Shown here piece after piece: positions 52,582-60,717 of a stretch of 64,000 nucleotides of DNA. The stretch comes from Bordetella parapertussis (GTDB lineage Bacteria; Bacteroidota; Bacteroidia; Chitinophagales; Chitinophagaceae), in NCBI GenBank assembly GCA_943331005.2, contig CALQJX020000013.1, positions 49,978 to 113,977 on the forward strand, in the 5' to 3' direction. Positions within the stretch are counted from its first letter, which is position 1, and each line of letters starts with the position of its first letter. The position numbers and the translations under genes were made by a program. The notes beneath the pieces are model-generated. The model was given only the letters and a program-made list of their open reading frames with translations. It searched no databases and was not told the origin of the DNA.

Positions 52582-55500
52582 ATGAAAAGGCATTATATAC
52601 TATTATATTGCTTGCTTTCCTGTATATCCTTCGCGGCATTTGCTCAGGCGCCGCCTACCGAGTTTATTGAAAACAAAGGTCAATGGGGCGATTGGGTAAG
52701 ATACAAAGCAAAAACAATAGCCGGAGAAATGTACCTCGAAAACGATGGTTTCAGGTATGTCCTCAGCGAGGCTTCTAACACAGAAAAGATCGATTCCTTT
52801 CATCATGGACTTATTACTGAAAAGCCAAAACTGAAGTTTCACGTCTATAAAATGACGCTGGAAGGTGCTAATGATGCAACAATAAAAGGGGTAAAACAAC
52901 AGACCAACTACTACAACTATATGTTGGGCAATGACCCTAAAAAATGGAAGGGTGGCATTCATCCGTACCTTGGGCTGGAATATCTCAACATTTATAACGG
53001 CATAGATATGCATGTCTCCTCAGAGGCTAGTGCATTGGTCTATGAATTTTTTGTGCAGCCTGGTGCAGATGCCAATAAGATCAAACTGAGATTTGATGGG
53101 GTAGATCGCATGTTCGTCAATATTAACGGCAATCTCGTTATCAAGACTTCTGTAGGTCAGGTAACCGAAATGAAGCCTTATGTTTATCAGTACATAAATG
53201 ATGAGAAGACCGAAGTGGCTTGTAACTATCATTTGGAGGGCAGTCTGCTCACTTTCGATATGCCCAATGGTTATGATCATTCCAAAATGCTCATTATAGA
53301 TCCGGTTACGCTTTGGGCTTCTTTTACAGGATCCACTGCAGATAACTGGGGCTTTACTGCCACCTACGATAATGCAGGTAACTTCTACATGGGAGGTATT
53401 GTCAATTGTCTGGCTATTGCCGGTGGTGGTGCATTCCCTGTTTCTCCAGGTGCCTATCAAACAGTATGGGGTGGTGGACAAGGTGCTGGTGCTGTGCAGT
53501 TTGGGTCAGATATCGCTATAATGAAGCTGAGCCCCGATGGTACTTCGCGCATCTATGCAACCTATATTGGAGGTGTGAATAATGAGCGTCCGCACAGTAT
53601 GATAGTGAACAACAATGGTGAACTTATTATCGCGGGTCGTACACTTTCACCCAATTATCCGGTTACAGCTGGTGCTTATCAGTCTGTAAAGAACAGCGGA
53701 TGGGATATTGTGGTTTCTAAACTCAATGCTGCAGGTTCTGCAATGGTTGCTTCTACATTCATAGGTGGTTCTGCAGATGATGGCGTGAACTTCGATTCTA
53801 CAGAACTAGGTTATGGTCATCTGAAATTCAACTATGGCGATGATGCACGTAGCGAAGTTCAAGTAGATAATCTGGGAAATATTTATGTAGCAGGCTGTAC
53901 CGAGTCTGCCAATTTCCCGGTTACTCCTACAGCAATTGCCAGTACCATCAGCGGTTTACAGGCAGGTGTGGTATTCAAATTGAATCCCGGTATGACCTCA
54001 TTACTCTGGAGTACTTATCTGGATGGAGTGGGAGATGATGCAGGATACGTTTTAGCTTTCAATCCATCACAATCTTCGGTATATGTGGCTGGTGGTACTA
54101 ACAGTGCCAATTTCCCGGTTCCTGCAGGTGGCTGGCAGCCAACCTATATGGGCGACTCTGCCGATGGTTACATCCTCAAGTTCAGGAACAGTCCTCCATA
54201 CAACCTCCAGAAAGGAACATTTGTAGGTACTGCAAATTACGATCAGGTATACGGTATTCAGGTCGATTACAGTGGTAATGTATATGTGATGGGTCAGTCA
54301 TTGGGTGGCACATTTCCTGTTACTGCCGGTGTATACACCAATCCAAGTTCTTCTCAGTTCATCATGAAGATGGATAGTAACCTTACTTCAGATCTTATTT
54401 CTACTGTTTATGGTTCCGGCGACCCTATTCACACCAACATTTCTCCTGTTGCATTTCTGGTAGATACCTGCGAGAATGTATATGTATCGGGTTGGGGTGG
54501 TAACATCATGGGTTTGGCAAGCCTTGCGCACACTGGTACTACTATAGGTATGCCTACCACACCTGATGGTCACTTAACTACTACTGATGGTTTCGATTTC
54601 TATTTTATTGTACTAGGTCCGGCCATGACCACATTGCGTTATGCAACTTTCTATGGCAGGGTAGCCTCTGGTAGCTTTGGCGAGCATGTGGATGGTGGTA
54701 CCAGCCGTTTCGATAAAAAAGGAATAGTATATCAGGGTATCTGCTCCAATTGTGGTGGTACAGCGGCACCTCCATTCCCTACCACAGCGGGTGTGTGGGC
54801 TACAACAATGCCCAGTCCCAACTGCAATCAGGCAGGACTCAAGATAGCTTTCAATATAGGTCCGGTAGATTGTAACATTACTGCAGGGCCAAGTACCAGT
54901 GGCTGTGCACCGCTTACCGTTAATTTCTTTAACTCTACCACCAACGGTCTTTCCTTCCTTTGGAATTTCGGAGATGGTTCAGCTCCTGTTACTTCTTTTG
55001 CCCCATCTCACACCTTTACTGCTGCAGGTACATTTACGGTCACACTTACTTCTACCAATTCCAATGCCTGTTTCAAAACAGATGATACTGCCTATCTGGT
55101 TATTAGTGTAGATACCAATAAACTTACTCCTGATTTTACTTATGTGGTCACAGATAGTTGCGATCCCTTCATTGTAACATTAACCAATACCTCTACTACA
55201 AATATCTCTACCGGTTCACCTACATACACATGGTATCTGGGAGATGCCACAACTTTTTCAGGCACTACACCTCCGGCACACAACTATGCAGATACCGGTA
55301 CCTATACTATTACGTTAGTAATGGCGCATCCTGATGCTTGTAAATCGCCTGATACAGTACAGAAACAAGTACATATTTACTACAAGCGGGTTTCCGGAAG
55401 TTTCCAGATACCAGATTCTATATGTATTGGCGCATCGGTGCAAACAACTGTAAATGCAGTCAATGCAACCGGTTATTTCTGGGATTTTGGCGATACAACA

Positions 55501-56145
55501 ACCTCCTCTCTGGCAAATCCTGTACATGTTTATACCAGCGTAGGTACTTTCAAAGTCCGTTTGATAGTAGTTAATCCTGAAGCTTGTAATGGTGCCGATA
55601 CATTTGAGAAGAGTATCAAAGTGCTTTCTGGTCCTATTGCAGATTTTATATTCATACCTGTGAAGCCGGAAGCAAATGTGCCTACCAAATTCACGAACAA
55701 GTCATATTTCGCTACCCGTTACAGCTGGGATTTTGGAGATGACTCCAAGAGTACAGAGACCAATCCTACACATCAGTACAATAAGACAGGGAATTACAAA
55801 GTATGTCTCACAGCCTATAACGAAAGTTCATGTCCTTCTATAGCTTGTAAAACAGTTCCTACAGAGGTTGTTCCATTGTTGGGTATACCTACGGGCTTTA
55901 GCCCCAATGGAGATGGACAAAATGATATACTCTATGTAAGAGGTGCTGCCATCAAGACCATGGATCTGAAGATATATAATCGTTGGGGACAATTGGTGTT
56001 CGAATCCAATAGTCAGGATATAGGCTGGGATGGCACATTCAATGGTCAGCCTCAACCGATAGAGGCATACGGATATGTTTTGAATGCTACATTTATTGAT
56101 GGAACTGCGAAGTTGCTGAAAGGAAATATCACACTGTTACGATGA
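52582..56145 (+). CDS. Giant SBBP/PKD adhesin with T9SS type B sorting domain
   Basis: A 1187-residue secreted protein. Signal peptide at 1-21 (ends AFAQ). The N-terminal ENKGQW domain (about 25-250, annotated as DUF7948 in recent databases, from memory) precedes SBBP beta-propeller repeats (about 255-760, e.g. DIAIMKLSPDGTSRIYATYIGG). Four PKD domains follow, each with a WxFGD-like turn: FLWNFGDGS, YTWYLGDAT, YFWDFGDTT, YSWDFGDDS. The C-terminus is a complete gliding-motility-associated type B sorting domain (LGIPTGFSPNGDGQNDILYV, KIYNRWGQLVFES, GWDGTFNG, ending GNITLLR). It overlaps the PorP/SprF gene by 4 nt (ATGA), so adhesin and exporter partner are translated together. Confidence 0.95.
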   Translation: MKRHYILLYCLLSCISFAAFAQAPPTEFIENKGQWGDWVRYKAKTIAGEMYLENDGFRYVLSEASNTEKIDSFHHGLITEKPKLKFHVYKMTLEGANDATIKGVKQQTNYYNYMLGNDPKKWKGGIHPYLGLEYLNIYNGIDMHVSSEASALVYEFFVQPGADANKIKLRFDGVDRMFVNINGNLVIKTSVGQVTEMKPYVYQYINDEKTEVACNYHLEGSLLTFDMPNGYDHSKMLIIDPVTLWASFTGSTADNWGFTATYDNAGNFYMGGIVNCLAIAGGGAFPVSPGAYQTVWGGGQGAGAVQFGSDIAIMKLSPDGTSRIYATYIGGVNNERPHSMIVNNNGELIIAGRTLSPNYPVTAGAYQSVKNSGWDIVVSKLNAAGSAMVASTFIGGSADDGVNFDSTELGYGHLKFNYGDDARSEVQVDNLGNIYVAGCTESANFPVTPTAIASTISGLQAGVVFKLNPGMTSLLWSTYLDGVGDDAGYVLAFNPSQSSVYVAGGTNSANFPVPAGGWQPTYMGDSADGYILKFRNSPPYNLQKGTFVGTANYDQVYGIQVDYSGNVYVMGQSLGGTFPVTAGVYTNPSSSQFIMKMDSNLTSDLISTVYGSGDPIHTNISPVAFLVDTCENVYVSGWGGNIMGLASLAHTGTTIGMPTTPDGHLTTTDGFDFYFIVLGPAMTTLRYATFYGRVASGSFGEHVDGGTSRFDKKGIVYQGICSNCGGTAAPPFPTTAGVWATTMPSPNCNQAGLKIAFNIGPVDCNITAGPSTSGCAPLTVNFFNSTTNGLSFLWNFGDGSAPVTSFAPSHTFTAAGTFTVTLTSTNSNACFKTDDTAYLVISVDTNKLTPDFTYVVTDSCDPFIVTLTNTSTTNISTGSPTYTWYLGDATTFSGTTPPAHNYADTGTYTITLVMAHPDACKSPDTVQKQVHIYYKRVSGSFQIPDSICIGASVQTTVNAVNATGYFWDFGDTTTSSLANPVHVYTSVGTFKVRLIVVNPEACNGADTFEKSIKVLSGPIADFIFIPVKPEANVPTKFTNKSYFATRYSWDFGDDSKSTETNPTHQYNKTGNYKVCLTAYNESSCPSIACKTVPTEVVPLLGIPTGFSPNGDGQNDILYVRGAAIKTMDLKIYNRWGQLVFESNSQDIGWDGTFNGQPQPIEAYGYVLNATFIDGTAKLLKGNITLLR

Positions 56146-57176
56146 GAAAAGGATTACTGACCGGTTTGTTATCTCTTATTATGTGCGGAGCAGCTTCTGC
56201 GCAGAGTATTCATCTGTCGCAATACTACAATGCACCCTCACTTATTAGTCCGGCAAATACCGGATTGATGCCAGATCATGACTACAGGCTCGGATTGAAT
56301 TACAGAAATCAATGGGCTTCCTTGCCGGTGCCATACAATACATTCTCAGGCTGGGGCGATCTGAAGATCGGTGGCAACAAAGACAACGACCACAACAACT
56401 GGCTGGGTATGGGGCTGGTGCTATACACCGATAAGGCAGGCGATGGTCAGCTGAAGCTGAACCAGTTTCAGGCTAGTATGGCTTATCACTTACAGATGAG
56501 TACTACCTTCCTGCTTTCTCTGGGTTTATCTGCAGCATCCATTAGTCGTAGTGTGAATTACGATCTGCTGACCTATGATGCGCAATGGGACGGATTTGCT
56601 TTCAATAGCGGATTACCTACCGGCGAAAAGAAAGGTATCATCCGGGCAGGATATTATACAGTTGGTGCAGGTATCAATTTTTCCTGGTTCCCCAATGAGA
56701 ACCTGTATGTGAAACTGGGTGGTGGTGCATTCAATATCAATAATCCCGTAGAGACCTTCTACTCTGGTGGTAAGAATACTGTAGCGCTTCGCCCCAGTGG
56801 TACCCTGGATATATTATTGCGGACAGGTGAGGTTTTGATACTTAATCCATCGTTATACTATACGCAGCAGAGAGGTGCACAGGAATTGGTGGCAGGTACA
56901 TTAGTTCGTACCATTCTCAGCTCCAGTGCAAAGGGCGGCACACCTGTAGAACTGATACTGGGTGGTTTTTATCGCATTGCCGATGCTGCTATTGGTGCTG
57001 CTGGTGTGCAGGTGGGGCCAGTACAATTCATGGCCAGCTATGATCTTACATTGTCTTCTTTAGCCCCCTACAACTCATCATATGGAGCTATGGAGTTTTC
57101 TCTTATTTATCAGGATAACTACGGCAAGAATAAACAAAATGCCCGCCGCAGCTATACCTGTCCAAGATTCAACTAA
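56142..57176 (+). CDS. PorP/SprF-family T9SS outer-membrane protein
   Basis: A 344-residue outer-membrane beta-barrel. Signal peptide at 1-20 (ends ASAQ). The family start IHLSQYYNAPSLISPANTGLM is typical of PorP/SprF, followed by YRLGLNYRNQWASLPVPYNTFSGWGDL and the C-terminal strand GAMEFSLIYQDNYGKNKQNARRSYTCPRF. SprF-type proteins are needed for secretion of specific partner proteins with type B sorting domains, such as SprB. The 4-nt overlap with the adhesin gene makes that adhesin its obvious client. Confidence 0.95.
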   Translation: MRKGLLTGLLSLIMCGAASAQSIHLSQYYNAPSLISPANTGLMPDHDYRLGLNYRNQWASLPVPYNTFSGWGDLKIGGNKDNDHNNWLGMGLVLYTDKAGDGQLKLNQFQASMAYHLQMSTTFLLSLGLSAASISRSVNYDLLTYDAQWDGFAFNSGLPTGEKKGIIRAGYYTVGAGINFSWFPNENLYVKLGGGAFNINNPVETFYSGGKNTVALRPSGTLDILLRTGEVLILNPSLYYTQQRGAQELVAGTLVRTILSSSAKGGTPVELILGGFYRIADAAIGAAGVQVGPVQFMASYDLTLSSLAPYNSSYGAMEFSLIYQDNYGKNKQNARRSYTCPRFN

Positions 57177-57186
57177 CGGTATTTTT

Positions 57187-57226
57187 ACAAATAGAAAGAG
57201 CACCACTTGGTGCTCTTTCTATTTGT
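57187..57226. terminator. Bidirectional terminator between porP/sprF-like gene and pyrD
   Basis: Arms 57187-57205 and 57208-57226 are perfect 19-nt inverted repeats with a 2-nt spacer, between convergent genes. AT-rich ends give U tracts in both directions. Confidence 0.88.
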
Positions 57227-57246
57227 AGTATACTTAATATTATGGC

Positions 57247-58266
57247 TTACAGGCCATCGCAAATATTCTTTGCAATTCCGGGACCTTCATAAATAAAGCC
57301 GGTATATACCTGTACCAACGATGCGCCGGCTTCAAGTTTTTCTCTGGCATCATCAGCAGTGAATATACCCCCCGATGCAATAATAGGAATACTGCCCTTG
57401 CTATTGGTATGTATGTACCTGATCACTTCAGTTGCTCTGTCTCTCAATGGAGCCCCGCTTAGTCCTCCCATACCTATAGCATCTACGGTTTCTTTTGCGG
57501 TATACAGACCACTGCGGCTGATGGTAGTATTAGAAGATACCAGACCATCCAGTTTGGTAGTGCGAATGATGTCTATGATGTCGTCCAGTTGTTCATTGGT
57601 TAGGTCTGGTGCTATTTTCAAAAGCAATGGTTTTTTACCACCTTTCTGTTTGTTTAGTACTTGCAGTCTGCTCAATAGTTCGGTTAGAGGTTCTTTGTCT
57701 TGCAATGCTCGCAGGCCCGGTGTGTTCGGGCTGCTCACATTCACCACAAAGTAGTCTACTACATCATAAAGTTCCAGGAAGCATTTTTCATAGTCGCTTG
57801 CTGCATCTTCGTTGGGAGTGTCTTTGTTTTTGCCAATGTTTCCGCCGATGATCACTTTTTCGTTACGCTTGCGCAGGCGTTCCACTGCTGCAGCAACACC
57901 GTCATTGTTGAAGCCCATACGGTTGATAAGCGCCCTGTCGGCTGGCAGGCGGAATAGCCTTGGTTTAGGGTTGCCACCTTGTGGTCTTGGGGTAAGTGTA
58001 CCAATCTCTATAAAACCAAATCCGAGACATGCAAGTGGGTCTGTGAATTTCGCATCTTTATCAAAACCGGCTGCGAGCCCTACAGGATTAGGGAATGTAA
58101 TGCCCCATAATTTTCGTTCCAAATCATGCTTCTTCGATACGAACAGCGCCCTGAGCAGGCTGCGCAGCGGAGCAACAGAATAGGCTGTGGTCATCATGTT
58201 CATGACCATATAATGAACTTTTTCGGCATCTATGCGAAACAGTATTTTGCGTATCAGTGAGTACAT
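57247..58266 (-). CDS. pyrD: Dihydroorotate dehydrogenase, quinone-dependent (class 2)
   Basis: A 339-residue FMN enzyme of pyrimidine synthesis that oxidises dihydroorotate to orotate at the inner membrane with a quinone. Class 2 features: the N-terminal membrane-associating helices [65 protein letters not shown], the catalytic-serine loop [15 protein letters not shown], and [34 protein letters not shown] start at 58266; the upstream in-frame ATG at 58353 would add 29 residues and sits upstream of the -7 element. Confidence 0.96.
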   Translation of the reverse strand: MYSLIRKILFRIDAEKVHYMVMNMMTTAYSVAPLRSLLRALFVSKKHDLERKLWGITFPNPVGLAAGFDKDAKFTDPLACLGFGFIEIGTLTPRPQGGNPKPRLFRLPADRALINRMGFNNDGVAAAVERLRKRNEKVIIGGNIGKNKDTPNEDAASDYEKCFLELYDVVDYFVVNVSSPNTPGLRALQDKEPLTELLSRLQVLNKQKGGKKPLLLKIAPDLTNEQLDDIIDIIRTTKLDGLVSSNTTISRSGLYTAKETVDAIGMGGLSGAPLRDRATEVIRYIHTNSKGSIPIIASGGIFTADDAREKLEAGASLVQVYTGFIYEGPGIAKNICDGL

Positions 58267-58296
58267 ATGTATTTGTTGGGGGGCAATAATTTGTTG

Positions 58297-58304
58297 CAAA
58301 GATA
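58297..58304 (-). promoter_or_regulatory. -7 element of pyrD
   Basis: On the minus strand this reads TAtcTTTG, an exact match, predicting a leader of about 25 nt. A TTG lies 24 nt upstream (58331-58329). Confidence 0.6.
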
Positions 58305-58377
58305 CATCGCAGGTTCCTGCATTTTTAACAAAAATGAGGCATCTATAAATCATTGAAAGATTAATTTAGCAGTTCAT

Positions 58378-59076
58378 ATGCAGCGTGCATTAGCTATATC
58401 CTTACTGGTTTTGTTTTTTGGCAATGTTGCTATTGCGCAGATCATTCGCGGCGAGGCACTGGAAATGGACTCCAACAAACCATTGGATGGGGTAGCCATA
58501 GAGAATATATACACCAATGTGAATATAACTACCTTGGCAGATGGCTCCTTTGTTATTGCCGGTGCTCCCGATCAGTTGCTCGAATTCAGAAAGGAGGGGT
58601 ATAAGGTTACCCGTGTACGCATACCTCGTGGTTATTTGCCTTCATTTTTTCGAATCATTCTGGAGAAAGGTTACACTACTCCCTTAGATTCAAAAGAAGG
58701 TAACAGGTACGATCCCAAGAAAGACAGTATCCGCTTCAGAGAAATGTACAGGCAACAACTCGATTTCCCTCGTTTGTCTGCTGTAGAAAAGATAAAAAGT
58801 CCATTCTCGGCCCTCAGTAAAAAGAACCGCATGACCTGGCAGTTCCAGGAAGATTATACCAATTTTGAAAAAGAGAAATACGTAGACTTCACTTTCAACA
58901 AAGACCTGGTTACCCGCATTACCGGACTTAGCGGAGATAGCCTGAATAAATACATGAATCGTTTCAGGCCATCCTATGAGCAGCTGAGAGGCATGAGCGA
59001 CTATGCGTTCTATACTTATGTTAAAACCAGTGTGCGACGTTACCGCACCCCCAATGTACCTCGCGGGGCTCAATAG
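58378..59076 (+). CDS. Exported carboxypeptidase-regulatory-like domain protein
   Basis: A 232-residue exported protein. Signal peptide at 1-20 (ends AIAQ). Residues 21-95 form a CarboxypepD_reg-like beta-sandwich (IIRGEALEMDSNKPLDGVAIENIYTNVNITTLADGSF, then LEFRKEGYKVTRVRIPRG). The rest is charged and helical, with MTWQFQEDYTNFEKEKYVDFTFNKDLVTRITGLSGD and a basic C-terminus (YVKTSVRRYRTPNVPRG). Several Bacteroidota proteins share this layout with no known function. It is divergent from pyrD. A near-consensus TAatTTAG element ends 8 nt before the ATG. Confidence 0.78.
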   Translation: MQRALAISLLVLFFGNVAIAQIIRGEALEMDSNKPLDGVAIENIYTNVNITTLADGSFVIAGAPDQLLEFRKEGYKVTRVRIPRGYLPSFFRIILEKGYTTPLDSKEGNRYDPKKDSIRFREMYRQQLDFPRLSAVEKIKSPFSALSKKNRMTWQFQEDYTNFEKEKYVDFTFNKDLVTRITGLSGDSLNKYMNRFRPSYEQLRGMSDYAFYTYVKTSVRRYRTPNVPRGAQ

Positions 59077-59111
59077 TCTGACCGCTTATTACAAGTAGTA
59101 ATCTCAGTTTT

Positions 59112-60578
59112 TTATTTGGTTTTGAAGATCACAAAACCATAGCCATAGGGGTGATTGGCGAGTTTTATTCCCATAAAACTTACCGGCTCCTTGCTGCGCC
59201 AGTCATAGAGTACGGTGCATTTATTGGTAATATATTCCGGATAGGAGAAGTAAGCTTGTTGCAATACAATTGTATCACCATGTTCAAACTGATCCGTTAT
59301 GGTAACGAATGGTTTCTTAATGTTCTCAAATATCGGCCATATCCCGTTTGAGGTAATAACCTTTTTGTTATTTCTGGTATAGGAATTTACTATGGCTCTT
59401 GCCGATGCAAAATCTCTGCCTGTACTCACCATATCTGTAAACAGGATAAATGTGCGGAGGCATAGCAGGGTTCCTGCAAAGCAGGTAATAAGCAAGGTTG
59501 TTGTAGCAATTTTTGTACTTGAAATGTACTCGCGACTCAGCAGATTATACCCGATGTAAGTCATTAATGGCAAAATGAACTGAGTGGCATTATACACAGT
59601 AGGCGCTGCATTGAGCACATACTTGAAGAAGCCAAAGCATAAAAGAAGTAAAACTATAGCAGCAAAAACTATCTTAATTACACTGGCATTTCTAATTTTT
59701 TCGCGCACTTCCGACACAAAAAACACTGTTGCCAATCCGAAAATGGCTACAAATCCAAAGCTGAGCGGTGCATATACCCAGTAATATAAAAGCCCCTTCA
59801 GGCTATGGTCTGCGCGGTTTAGTGCCAATGCAATGTGCCAACCAATTGCATTGATCGTTTCCGTAAGCCCATGTGGTGATAAGGTCAGAATTGTGCAAAA
59901 ACCGCCAGCAATTGCAGCAAACAGAATAGTGAGTATTGCCGCTGTTTTGATTATTTGCTTTGAGGCCAATATCTCGAAAAGTGCATAGAAAAGGAAACAA
60001 AAAAACAGGCCAATGATCTGTGTGGCAAACAAAACAGAGAATAGTACTATGATCGAAGTATAGTATAGTGCTGGATGAATGTCTTCTTTTTTGTGATAGA
60101 GCAGGAATATCAGGAACACAAAAAGACCTGAAAAGTTCTCCGGACGGCCAACTGTAGGCAACAGGTACATTGCCAGAAAAGTAAAAGTTAATACCAGAGT
60201 AGTTTTGGCTGTTTTGCTTAAGGGCTCTTTTATATAACTGGCTATGGTGCGGGCATAAAGCATCAGTCCGGTAATACTGAATAAAGAACAGATAAAGAAT
60301 ATGGTGCGAATATCAGGTTTTATCCTGCTGAGCCAACCTAGTGCCATTGGGAAAAAAGGCACATAATAGTTGAACCTGTTACTGTGCGACGTATCTGTGA
60401 AGCTGGCTACATAATAGATATGGTTGGTCATACCCTCATTATTAGCAAAAGACAACGCAGGTGGCATAAACACCATTGAGTCTGTACCCGGTATGGGAAA
60501 TACATAAATGGCATATGTGATAAGCAGTATGCTGATGAGTATTGCCGATATATATATAGCAGGCCTGAAGCTGTTCAT
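59112..60578 (-). CDS. Polytopic membrane protein, putative GT-C glycosyltransferase
   Basis: A 488-residue inner-membrane protein with about ten hydrophobic segments from residue 9 onward. After the first segment comes PIPGTDSMVFMPPALSFANNEGM, a periplasmic loop with an acidic residue in the position used by GT-C (ArnT/PMT-like) enzymes, then further segments such as FVFLIFLLYHK and GLFFCFLFYALFEIL. The family is not certain; sugar-transfer to a lipid-linked or protein acceptor is a plausible but unproven role. I start at the ATG at 60578; a TTG at 60590 lies within the -7 element. Confidence 0.7.
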   Translation of the reverse strand: MNSFRPAIYISAILISILLITYAIYVFPIPGTDSMVFMPPALSFANNEGMTNHIYYVASFTDTSHSNRFNYYVPFFPMALGWLSRIKPDIRTIFFICSLFSITGLMLYARTIASYIKEPLSKTAKTTLVLTFTFLAMYLLPTVGRPENFSGLFVFLIFLLYHKKEDIHPALYYTSIIVLFSVLFATQIIGLFFCFLFYALFEILASKQIIKTAAILTILFAAIAGGFCTILTLSPHGLTETINAIGWHIALALNRADHSLKGLLYYWVYAPLSFGFVAIFGLATVFFVSEVREKIRNASVIKIVFAAIVLLLLCFGFFKYVLNAAPTVYNATQFILPLMTYIGYNLLSREYISSTKIATTTLLITCFAGTLLCLRTFILFTDMVSTGRDFASARAIVNSYTRNNKKVITSNGIWPIFENIKKPFVTITDQFEHGDTIVLQQAYFSYPEYITNKCTVLYDWRSKEPVSFMGIKLANHPYGYGFVIFKTK

Positions 60579-60587
60579 GTGTTGCGG

Positions 60588-60595
60588 CAAATTTA
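60588..60595 (-). promoter_or_regulatory. -7 element of the 59112-60578 gene
   Basis: On the minus strand this reads TAaaTTTG, an exact match ending 9 nt before the ATG. A nearly leaderless mRNA is predicted. Confidence 0.55.
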
Positions 60596-60654
60596 ATAGT
60601 AAATTGAGTAACTAGGTTTAATTGATTGTAAACCTATGGTACAGGAATGTATAA

Positions 60655-60697
60655 TAAAAGAACAGAGCAATTTCAATATCTATGAAATTGCTCTGTT
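60655..60697 (-). terminator. Terminator after the M1 peptidase gene
   Basis: A perfect 15-bp stem (60661-60675 with 60683-60697), loop of 7 nt, followed on the minus strand by CTTTTATT. It lies 21 nt past the stop at 60718. Confidence 0.85.
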
Positions 60698-60717
60698 TTA
60701 CCTTGATTTTCATTTAT

